The notes beneath the pieces were generated by a model. That model did no database searches. It was not told the origin of the DNA and worked only from the letters and a program-made list of their open reading frames with translations. A stretch of DNA of 64,000 nucleotides from Acanthaster planci (lineage: Eukaryota; Echinodermata; Asteroidea; Valvatida; Acanthasteridae): assembly GCF_001949145.1 (NCBI RefSeq), contig NW_019091582.1, positions 443,206 to 507,205 of the forward strand, in the 5' to 3' direction. Made by a program: the position numbers and the translations under genes. Each line of letters opens with the position of its first letter. Positions within the stretch are counted from its first letter, which is position 1. Shown here one piece after another: positions 11,601 through 21,808 of the stretch.

Positions 11601-12737
11601 TAATTTCCTCTCGATGGGACCAAGGGAACCCGACAGGCCGCGTGCGGCTGGCTTGGTTCTCCCCTAGGCACACTCGATGAATAAGCCACGTTCCCGAACC
11701 TCAATCCGATTTCTTCCTTTTTTTCATGGCAGCATTCGCGCACTAAAACATCCCCTCCTCTTCCAACTCCTACCAGTGGTTTGAGGGGCACACGTAAAGT
11801 GACCACGTGTACCTATCGGTCCCCCCTTTACATTCAGTACCCAAGAAAAATCGAAAATAGTCTTGAAGTTGAAGCTGTGCTTGCCGCTTAAAAAACCCCG
11901 CGCTTCTTGCGTTTCTTTGGGTGTGCAAGCGGTTGAAATGAAAACGACACAGTGGTCTAAACTTTACAACATTGACATTTCCAAGCTGGAATAGATTTTG
12001 AGACCTATGCATTCGACTCTCAGGAGTTTTCCATCTTTTTGGAAGTATGGTTACCGTCGATCATTTTAATTCACATATTGTTTGTCCAGTTCACCAGTCT
12101 CCCCGTCCCAACATACAGGGCGCTAGGATAGACTAACCCCGTTCACCAAAATTTTGAAGGAAGTGCTAGACCTCGCAAAGGTTCATGGGATAGGAACGCC
12201 AAGAAAAATCTAGCGCCCACGGGTCACGCGCACACTGCGGAAGTGTTGACTGTTGACGTGTTGTTCCAACGAATTCTATCCATCGGGGATTCAAGGTAAC
12301 TACGTCATGCTTTTAACAGAAATGAGCCCATCAAACGCCCTACAGACTACGCCAATGAGGATAAATGAAATATAGGTGTACAGCAAGCGTACCGGTTAGC
12401 AAACCCTGATCATGTAGCAGTTGATTACAAAATTTCTAGTCGAGCAGCATAGACCCGGACACACATATTGCGATGGAGCTTTCGAAAAGGTTGGAGAGTT
12501 TCGTTTTGGCTTTGTTGCAATACGCTCAATTCGTTTCGATATAAGGAGGCCCTTTTCAATCGCACACTCTTCTCCATCCAATTCATTCTATTGCTTTTAA
12601 AAAAAAATTAGCATCGGTTTTAAATGTCCCGCTTAATAACCCTTCTGGACCCAGTTCTGCCCTTGTGAGAACATGAGAACAATCCAAACCAGTTCGCAAA
12701 TCTAAAAAAAAACAAAAAAAAAAACACCGGAAATAGC

Positions 12738-12955
12738 TCGCCAAAAACGACCCCAACGACCCCACCGACTAACCGGCACAACTTGAATGATACCCACTGA
12801 CGCAGTTGTGTCGACTGACTTCATTCCTTGATCCAACTGGAACGAAGTTCAGCTGAATCAACCCACCTAACCGCCTCGACTGACTGCCTAACAGAACTAA
12901 ACCGACCTATAACCCGACCCAACCGACATACCCCGACACCCCTGACCTAACGTAA
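12738..12955. repeat. Degenerate C/A-rich short-period repeat
   Basis: Iterated CCGAC, CCCAAC and CCTAACC words (for example AACGACCCCAACGACCCCAC and ACCCGACCCAACCGAC), broken by less repetitive stretches. It looks like a decayed simple repeat with strand-asymmetric base composition. Confidence 0.55.
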
Positions 12956-13317
12956 TTTGTATAGAAAGAGCAACCACCGTTCGGCTGGCGCATTTGGTTT
13001 TAAGCCATGACAATGTAGTTAGAACGATGTAGCGCTGATGAGACATGTACATGAAAACCTGTTTACAGCAACATAATTATCGGACGATATGACGGTAGTT
13101 TGGGTAATGCTTTAGAAGTTATAGAAATGGCTTACCAGCACTGTATGTGGGACCACAGCGTTGGTCCTCAAATGCTAAGGATATTGAATGAACCGTTTGC
13201 AGAACAGCAAAGTGGTGTGGGGCTTTCAAGTTAACAAAAAAGGGAATTAGCTATGATTTAAGCTTAGGGCAGACATTAGACATGGACATTAATGAGTGAA
13301 CAGAGTGGAAGTCCAAC

Positions 13318-13894
13318 AATAAACCTTTTGCGAGTTAGATTTGAATAAAGTCTGGTACACTGAGTTATCTGATTGCACATAAACATAACAATTTGAATTC
13401 TCCAGACTAAAGATGCTGTTGCTATACGNNNNNNNNNNNNNNNNNNNNNNNNNNNNNNNNNNNNNNNNNNNNNNNNNNNNNNNNNNNNNNNNNNNNNNNN
13501 NNNNNNNNNNNNNNNNNNNNNNNNNNNNNNNNNNNNNNNNNNNNNNNNNNNNNNNNNNNNNNNNNNNNNNNNNNNNNNNNNNNNNNNNNNNNNNNNNNNN
13601 NNNNNNNNNNNNNNNNNNNNNNNNNNNNNNNNNNNNNNNNNNGACGTCGTGATTCGGGGCAAGCATTTGCATAGCGACCACCATCTCTGGAATGGACTGG
13701 TTCCTTTGTGCCCTTCTTATCCAGTGAAAACAGTGTACTGGTGCAAGGCGTCTCTTATGTAACTAAGCAAAAGCTTGCACTGAATTATGAGGTATAGCAA
13801 CAGTGTCTTTAGTATGGCGAATTCAGTTTTTACGTTCACGTAAAGAACTCAGTGTACTAGATATTAATAAAATATAACTCACAAAAGGCTTATT
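13318..13894. mobile_element. Long-TIR element family, copy E2 (inverted core, contains assembly gap)
   Basis: Ends AATAAACCTTTTGCGAGTTA and, inverted, AATAAGCCTTTTGTGAGTTA. The core (GGAATGGACTGGTTCC, GGCGTCTCTTATGTAACTA) is in the opposite orientation to E1 and E3. The N run at 13429-13642 lies where the left arm reaches GCTATACG. Either inner sequence or a nested element is missing from the assembly. Confidence 0.8.
13429..13642. other. Assembly gap (214 N)
   Basis: Run of N inside the palindromic element E2. The flanks GCTATACG and GACGTCGTGATTCGGGGC are parts of complementary arms, so a hairpin or repeat ambiguity likely caused the gap. Confidence 1.
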
Positions 13895-14418
13895 TGATTC
13901 TCTTGATTCTTGGTGTTAAAACAGGGAACCCCAAGCCTGAGATAAATACAAAATTTTGGAAAATCGAACCTAATACCAAGAAAGTTAGAGAAATGGCAAG
14001 TAAATAACCGACAGCTTAAGGGAAAACTACTATAGTTCTTTATCAGCTGCCAAAAGAAATCATGGAAAGGACGGGGAAAGACGAGGCCACTGTGGGCAGA
14101 CATGTGACGGCAAAGCCGTTGACTGGGGCAGTCCCACTGTCGGAAATTCAGTGTTTGGTGGAAAGAACGTGCCAAGAAACGTGCAAAATTATACCAATTA
14201 TTTTCCTGGCTGTTTGTTGGGACGGTTACTCAAGCGATGGGCACGGTTTAAACGCGACTACAATTACTCAACAAGAAGGCAAAACTGAAAACTCCACGAA
14301 ACACTGTCTTATTCCCCCGGCTGTGAGTTTTCCCCTGCTCCCTTCCCAAGAGGAAAAGGCCTCTTTGTATTAATGACTTTGTTTTAACACTGCTCAAGGC
14401 CAGCGTTCCGCAACCATT

Positions 14419-14688
14419 CAAGGGCGGATTTAGAACCACATTTCTGAGGGTGGAGTTTTGTGTACGGTGTTGGGGGGATAAGGTGAATTCAAAGTTTTGC
14501 CAAGTCATCTTTGTGGTCCTTTCGAGGTATGAGGCTAAATTTGGGGGCGTATAACTCACTTTAGGGGCAACAGAAACGAATTCGTTCCATATTAGCAGTC
14601 CTCTGCGTTCGAATTTAAAAATCGTGTTTTCATTTGTCTTTTTTGGTGGGGGGGCGTGGCTCCACGCCCCCGGTCAGACCTGCCAGTG
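14419..14688. mobile_element. hAT-like non-autonomous remnant
   Basis: The left end CAAGGGCGGATTTAG and the right end CAGACCTGCCAGTG (inverted: CACTGGCAGGTCTG) resemble degenerate hAT termini of the CAGTGGCGGATC type. G-rich stretches sit just inside (GGGGGGATAAGG, GTGGGGGGGCGTGG). No clear 8-bp target duplication. Open frames over it are incidental. Confidence 0.4.
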
Positions 14689-14823
14689 AAAAGGACACCT
14701 TTGGAGGATCAAAAGTGGGTGGAGGTCTTAGGGCTCTCAACGTCTTAGTCAAAGGACTTCCCGTCGAAACTTTGATCCTAACATGTAGCTCACTACAATT
14801 ATGGTTTGGACATGGCGTTCGCT

Positions 14824-15188
14824 ACTACGCATTTTGCGAGTTGAATTTGAATAAAATCTGGTACACTTGAGTTCTTTAAATTCACATGAACGTAACAACT
14901 TGAATTCTCCGTACTAAAGACACGACTCGCTGTACCTCGTGATACAGGGCAAGCTTTTGCTTGGTTAAATGAGAGACGCCTTGCATTAATACACTGTTTT
15001 GAATGGATAAGAAGGGCACAAAGGAACCAGTCCATTCCACAGATGTTGATTGCTGCAAAAGCTTGCCCCGAATCACGAGGTATAGCAACAATGTCTTTAG
15101 TCTGGGGAATTTAAATTGTTATGTTCATGTGTAATCAAATAATAAGTGTACTAGATATTATTCAAATTTAACTCTCAAAATGCATATT
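14824..15188. mobile_element. Long-TIR element family, copy E3 (most complete)
   Basis: A 365-bp unit with about 130-bp complementary arms: left ACTACGCATTTTGCGAGTTG to CTCGTGATACAGGGCAAGC; right GCTTGCCCCGAATCACGAGG to CTCTCAAAATGCATATT. The core of about 105 bp carries GAGACGCCTTGCATTAATAC and GGAACCAGTCCATTCC. No coding capacity. It serves as the reference for the family because it has neither gap nor insertion. Confidence 0.85.
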
Positions 15189-18100
15189 GACTGCCTGTCT
15201 TGTACTGAATCAACAAAAGGCGTCATGAAACAGACAGACCTTCTGGGGGGATAGGTCAGGGGCTCAGGGAGCTGTTATACTGAAGATTTTACTAATACCA
15301 CGTCACGGTATCGCTCAGGAATATTAATATCTCCATCAGTGTAAAATTCTAAAAGGTCAATTTCGAAAACTCTCTGCAGCGGAACGGGAACCAAACATAA
15401 GAGTGAATGCGGCAGAAAGGCACCTTCTGAGGATTTTACATCGGAAACCGCACCCTCCAGCACTCCATCAGTGGCCATTAAAATGCTGTGTACACCGCAC
15501 TGTATTTTATTGTGTTTCTGCGCGTACACGGGTTCTTCGTAACAAGTAGAATTTTTGGCACAAAAAGTGTGAACGAGAAGCGACAGAAAGACAAACGGTA
15601 CATGGGTGAGTGAGTCTCTTGTGACTTGGCATACAAGTTCCAGCCTACCGCGGCATTTTGGGCGCAGACTTTGGCTTTCAGCACAGAAGTCTGCGCGTCA
15701 CCGGCGGGAACCCATGGAGAGAGAGAGAAAAAACCTGGCCAGGGCAGCAGGTTTTGTAAAATCTGGAATGTTTTCAGCGGAATATTAGCTCAGCTTGTTC
15801 TGAAATGCTGATTTTTTTCGGAGTTCTTTCTTTTATTTACCAATTTTTCACAGCGTAAATGAGAAGACTTGGCCTAGCAGCGTTTTCAGATTTGGAAGTG
15901 CATTTTCCTGCTTGATGAATCTAGACGAACGGTGAAAACCTTGGAGTTTATTCATGAAGGAAACTGTGGGTAATGCAGTTCACCATGCTAAAACTTGGTA
16001 ATATACTGGTAAGCTGAAAAAGCCCCGATTCCAAATCTGGGATCACCGACAAAAGGTCAGGGGGTATGAAATGGAACTACTTGGAGACAAATATTACCTC
16101 TGATAGAGCTAGATTTTAGCAAGCTTGTAACTGCATGAATGTTGATTAATCCTGGGAATTTCTAGGGCAAATACGAATATTTTGCCAGGTTCTTGTTAAG
16201 ATGCAGACATCGTAATATTCGTCACGCCATTGCCGATGCCCAGTTCCAGACTGTATCTTCGTTTGCATGCCACCCCCCCCACTCAACAAACATCGAGCGG
16301 TCAACTGTACTGTCGCATGTTGCCCTGCGCACCGAGCAGAGGCTAATACCCATACCGTCCTGCCGTTTGCAAGGACCCGTACGATTTTTACGAATCACGC
16401 TCTATACCTCTCGTGCCAAAGACAGAACGCAACGCTCCGGACTCAACGGTGTGTTCGCGCACATTTCGTTTCCAAACCCGTTTTTTTTTGCTCCTACTAG
16501 AGATGACGATAATAAACTTTCCAACATTTTGTATATTAAAGAAACAATTTCAAAGGCAACGGAGGGATGTATCGATTTTCTGCAAACGAAAGATTTAAGT
16601 CCAGCGATCTACGAGATAATATTGACGAATAAGACATCACCGAAAGAATTGAATAGTAAAAATTAAAAGAACCAAAAAAGAAAAATATACAGCATCGAGA
16701 TTTGATCGCTTGAAGTTAAAGGCGTGATTTGATTTTTGTTTTATTTTTCACATTGAACAAAAGACCCAACTTCAAACGAATTTTTCACTGAACATTTTCC
16801 GTCTGAAAAATGAAACCAAAACTCGCCACCCAATTGATGTGCATGTACGACCTTCAAATGTTGTAATGTTACGTGTTTCTCACCTTTTTCCCGTTAGTAG
16901 TTTGACGAAAAGCACCCTGAGGTAAGAAGAGTGGGATTATTCCTTCATCGTAAAAAAAAAATTGTATTTTTTGGGTGTTTCCACAGAAATGTCCAATAGA
17001 AATTCAATGATCATTCATTTTGCATGGAGAATGCTGACGAAATCTCAATAACAGCCCAGTTACTCTGCAAAAGGCGTGTACTGTTTAACCAGTCTTTATT
17101 GCATGCAGCGTGTGTACTGAATGTCCTTATATAGGGGTAATTCTAGAACTTATCCATCATGCATCGAGATTTCACATTTTTGAGGGCAGGTATGACGCCA
17201 GCCTGATACTGTTCTGATACGCCGATGAACGTCCCGTGAGTCAGACTTGTGGTGGGGCAGGACATGCGACAAGCGCTCAGGTTCTTGTCAAGGTATCGGA
17301 TCAGCCTGTAATCGTACTGATGAGGCCGCACTGGAATCCTGTGGTTAGAGCTGGGTCTAGGTCCTCTGCACGGGTATATGTCGGTAACAGACGTAGCCGT
17401 AGCAATGAAGGAGCATGTTTTGAACATGTTCCGATCTTCTTTGTCTTGAAAGGTGCAAATTCTCTTAGGAGGTGGACAAAGAAATGACTTGAACCGCGCA
17501 TCGAACTGCGGAAACTTGTGCCGCCCGTGAAATAGCAATACAAAACAGGATACTTTCTGTTCTCTGGTCGCTTCCACCACACACAAAAACACATTCCAAG
17601 CGAATTCTGCAGAAGAAATAAATACCTACCCACCTCACAGAGATATGGGGAACAGTGGAGTCTGCAGCATCCATGGCTTTCTCTTCCAGTTTGCGCAGAG
17701 ACTAATGCAAAGCCTAAACTTGGTTCTGCCAAAAGAGCTCAAGTTGACCAGGCATCATTGACTATCGAGTCAGGCCGACACGTTTACGGCACGTTATGCG
17801 CACTCACTCCCCAGTACACATGTACTTCCCACAGACAACCAGCGCCATAGCTTGGAGGGCCAACGTGGGTCGAGTGGGCCGTGCGTTGGCCCACTCACTG
17901 GGGCGCGTCCACCCCGCAAGCCACGCTGCAAACCGGTTGGATGCCATCGAAGTCCCGCCAGTAACACTCCGACGGCAACGTAGACGAGAAATCCTTCCAA
18001 AAAGAGATCGGTGGGCGAAATCAGCCCCTAGCTTTTCCGTCTGGCAGATTTTTCTTTTGAGTTGGAAAAGTTTTCAAAAGATTCTCTCCAGTGGGAAAAC

Positions 18101-19577
18101 TGTCCGGACGCAGACACAATATTTGGACGTACATGCACACGTCTATTTATAAATCGGAATCCGGGGAACTGTTTTGTCCTAATCTAGTTTTCTCCCATCG
18201 AAACTAAAGTAACAAAGGTTACAGTGTGTGAACTTATTCCCTAATTCTTGACCTATAAATTGGGTATAATCTCTTACCTGTTGGTAGAGGGCCTTAATTG
18301 GCTTGTCGAATCCGTAGCTCCCCTGCAATAACTTCAGCAAAATAATTCAGTACCGCCCAGACCAGACGATAAAGCCAACGTCTGCCGCATGGTCCCCAGC
18401 CCTTGGCTTCCACACGTCAGCGCCCACGTGGGTGCCAGCGATTTTTTTTTCTTTGCGCGCGGGAGATTGGAATCCAACACCGCAAATGGCATATTCTTGG
18501 GAACCAGTCAAGTCTGGAACTTTCCACTATAGCCTTGGGTGGGGTGTTGTTGTCAGCTGCGCCACGGATTTCAATGCCAGGGAAGTATGAGTCCAGGCTA
18601 GGCAAGAGATTCGGGCGGGAATATAACGCCAGACATTATTCGGTTCTATGTCAAACTCCGAACACATCTTTGTCATAGGTTAAAGACTTTCACCTTCTTA
18701 ATTTCTTATAGGGGTGCCTACTAGACATGAACACAATTAGAAAAATATACCGAAGAAAGATTACACTGCATACCTCAAGTCAAAACGGGGCACTTAGCTC
18801 CCTTTTCAACACTGCATATAGTGAAATAGCTAGGTGCTTATAGATTTAAAAAGCTGAAGAAAACATGCGTTGCAAATTCAGTTCAGATTGTTTTCATACA
18901 TATTACTATGTGTTACAATTCAAACAAATTAAAATCCTTTTTTTCCATTGGAAATGACAAGAGGGCAGTAGTTGTCCATTCTTAGGTGATTCTTTCATCA
19001 GTACTCTTTAGAGGGCGCTATGTTGCTTTCGTCACACAAGGCCTTCTTTGTCAAAGGAGTACAGGAAAAGTTTCGGAAACACATCCTTCAAACTTTCCTA
19101 CCAACAAAGTTTCGAAGCAATTCTATTGTCCAAACAAGCTGCTTAACACGATCAACAAGTAAAAAATAGAACTTCCTTACAGGAAAATAGATGACACCAC
19201 TCTTTATCTCATGAGTGTGGACATTTTTATTAGCATAAAAGCCAAACTGTTGAGGCTGCGGCCATTTACTGCTTCAAAGGAGGTGGAAATTCATAATAGA
19301 ATTGCACAAGCGCTTTCCTACACGCACTCCAGTCAAAAATATCTTAATTCCTGTTTCCTTCAAAGGAAATACTTACGAGAGAGTAAAGAAAAAAACGAGT
19401 TCATTTGCCAGACCATGCGACAATTTGACTTGTTTTTCTACGACTTCTTACAATGGTCGTCCGTTTCATGCCCAAAATACACAAGCACTCATTATGAATA
19501 GAAATGCTGCACACAAAGGATTAAAACAACACAAGAAACGATACATAGTGAGCCAGTTCAGTATTAAAAAAAAACAA

Positions 19578-19660
19578 GGTCATTCGGGAACAAAGCCCGC
19601 GTCTGAGTCTGCGAAGGGGCAAGCTGATTTGGCAGACTTCGCACGCGCGTCCGAATGACC
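19578..19660. repeat. Short inverted repeat, 83 bp
   Basis: GGTCATTCGG at 19578-19587 and CCGAATGACC at 19651-19660 are exact reverse complements. Inside are further complementary words (TGCGAAG/CTTCGCA, CTGCG/CGCAG-like). It could be a tiny foldback transposon or a structured RNA stem; nothing distinguishes the two here. Confidence 0.5.
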
Positions 19661-20496
19661 CCAGACGCGCTTCGTTTTGGGCATGCGCAGCTGGAATACC
19701 GAACCGACTCATTGAGTGCTTGGACAATGAGTTTAAACAGGGCATGAAGCTGACAAATCAGCAATCTTGCGAATCGGCGTGCACGAATGCGAGACTTTCC
19801 GTTTTGGAACAGGCATCATGTACTGATTCACCTGAGACATTCGTGCTATATCATGGAACACTGCGCAACAAACAAAATTTAGCACTCTGTTAATTTCAGA
19901 CACACTCGGAACGGAATGGCACACCGACGATGAAGACCATGAAAACTCTCCGATTATACGGCAGTCATTCGGTCATTGAAAAGCTGATAGACTGCGCTGT
20001 GAACATTGTATTTAGTTTTACAAACCACCGAAACAGAACGGGAAATTTACAAGGGTTTTCAAAGCCACACCATGGCCAGACTCCAAGTCGCTCCGCATCA
20101 CCGATGACTTAGTTATGTGATCAGTTTCAGAAAAAAAAAAGTCTACTCAAAATGGCGTCTATTTCAAATAGACGAATATTCTTGCGAGTTTTCACGGGTA
20201 GGCGCGACAGATTACGTTACACATGTCATGATCGCTCTTTCTGCCAATTGCATGACTTTATACATCGTTATTTAAGTCGGACTTTTTTGTAGTGAACCAG
20301 AGAAAAATGTCGGCTCATTAACGCCATACGAACTTGACATAAAATCAAAGGCAGATCAGATATATCAAATTTGTGACCTTCTGAACCACCTGACAAAATC
20401 GGACAGTAAATGTATACCTAAAATAACTCTTCGGGAGTTCCTGCGGCGCGCTGTATTTGCAGTTGTGGGAACGTGCGTAATATATAGATCCGAGAG

Positions 20497-20508
20497 TAAT
20501 CGGGATTA
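20497..20508. promoter_or_regulatory. TAATC-GG-GATTA palindromic homeodomain-type site
   Basis: Two inverted GATTA/TAATC half-sites (the core preferred by K50 homeodomains such as Otx, Pitx and Goosecoid) separated by two bases. A TATATAG run lies about 15 bp upstream. Function is inferred only from the motif. Confidence 0.25.
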
Positions 20509-21587
20509 TGGCAATCCCTGGAGCCGCCGTGAATGCACCAATGAACCCGAACTGTCCATCCGGTCTTCCGGAATTCATGTTGGGCCTATATTTATCAATT
20601 CCTGACGTGAACGATGCGTGGGATTTGCTTTCAGTATAAGTTCGATTAAAAAAAAAAAACCAGAACGATCACCCGACTGTGTTGAAGCGGGACTGCTTTT
20701 CCGTTAAGCGTAAGGGTCGAAGTTTACCCGTGCATACGCAGACCCGTGCTGTCTGTCTGAAACAGAGACATGATTTGTTCACAAAATCGAAAAATCACTC
20801 ACATTTTGGGCGGCAGGTTCCCACGCTTTCGGGGATCTCTCGTCGGTCCCGCTCATGAGGTCCACGCCCCGCCACTGACTCTGTGATCATTCCCGCCACG
20901 AAAAATTCCAGACGTGTTCTGTTTTATATCTAGTGTCTCGGCGAATGTCCACGTTTTGCAGTCATGGGCTAGAACTCCCGACTTGCGCAGTTGCAATGCA
21001 ATGCAGCTCGGAAATAGCGCTCGCATAAGAAGTGTATGCCTGTCATATTCGATGGGGTCACCGCATGTAACCCGCGTTGCATGATGGGATATAACCATGT
21101 CGGGTCAAACAATACATGTAGACTGCACGCTGACGCCTCGCTATAAAAATGTTGCAATCGGCGCATTTCTCGTCTAGATACTGAAAACTCTAGTGTTCCG
21201 GGTAGGGCTTCATTTAGGATATCTCCCGGTTCTTTCCTAGCAGAGCTTAAAAATACCCATGTCTACTCCCATTGAAACCTTTCAGGCTGATACCCCTTTG
21301 TGCTATCTGAGCATATATTTCCATAACGCCCAATGTTGTAAAGCATTAAGAGGAAATAAGAAGCTTTTAGTCACCAGCTTCAAACTTTATGTCAAGAAAT
21401 ATGGGCCTTGTTATTTTTTGCAAGCAAAAAACTGCCTGTTTGAAATTACGTCTGCCTGTCCTCAAGACAGGTGGCCAGGGGAGGCACTGGATCCAGGGTA
21501 GCGGAGGGCTACCCGATGAAGATCATACTTCACGATTCCACGATCGAGCTCTGGAGACAGCTCTGAACATACCTGTTAACTTACGCC

Positions 21588-21808
21588 AATAAGCCTTTTA
21601 CGAGTTAAACTTAATAAAATTTGGTACACTGAGTTCCTTATGTGCATGTGAACATAACAATTTGAATTCTCCATACGTAAGATACCGTGTCTCTAGTCTA
21701 CAGGAATTCCAACTGTAATGTTTATGCACATAAACATAATGTTTATGCACAATCAGATAACTCAAGTGTCCCAGATTTTGTTAAAATTTAACTCACTAAT
21801 GGCTTATT
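21588..21808. mobile_element. Long-TIR element family, copy E4 (internally deleted)
   Basis: Ends AATAAGCCTTTTACGAGTTA and, inverted, AATAAGCCATTAGTGAGTTA. The unit is 221 bp because the core (the GAGACGCC and GGAACCAGTCC segment) is missing. It contains a local direct duplication of TAATGTTTATGCACA (about 21717-21751). Confidence 0.8.

Larger units (their letters stand above)
7741..13317. other. Non-coding, no gene recognised
   Basis: No open frame here resembles a family. Contents: a short AT-rich cryptic repeat (8583-8665), an AGAGGGCGCT motif (8491), a G-run (10494-10502), a CpG-rich patch at 11220-11430 (CGCCCCCGGCCCG, CGAGGCCGACGC, GGCCCGGGGACGC) that could be regulatory, and a C/A-rich degenerate repeat at 12738-12955. 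Confidence 0.5.
15189..21587. other. Non-coding, no gene firmly recognised
   Basis: A 67-codon frame on the minus strand (15275-15478) has coding-like composition but no known match (see findings). CpG-richer patches occur at about 16200-16480, 17780-17990 and 18390-18650. AGAGGGCGCT is at 19010, a small hairpin element at 19578-19660 and a palindromic homeodomain-type site at 20497. Nothing else could be assigned. Confidence 0.5.

Noticed and set aside
14248-14559. 103-codon minus-strand frame
   Set aside because: Largely overlaps the hAT-like remnant; no transposase motif and no known family.
17143-17732. Overlapping 149- and 143-codon frames on the minus strand
   Set aside because: Two overlapping frames of similar length without a domain, best explained by composition.
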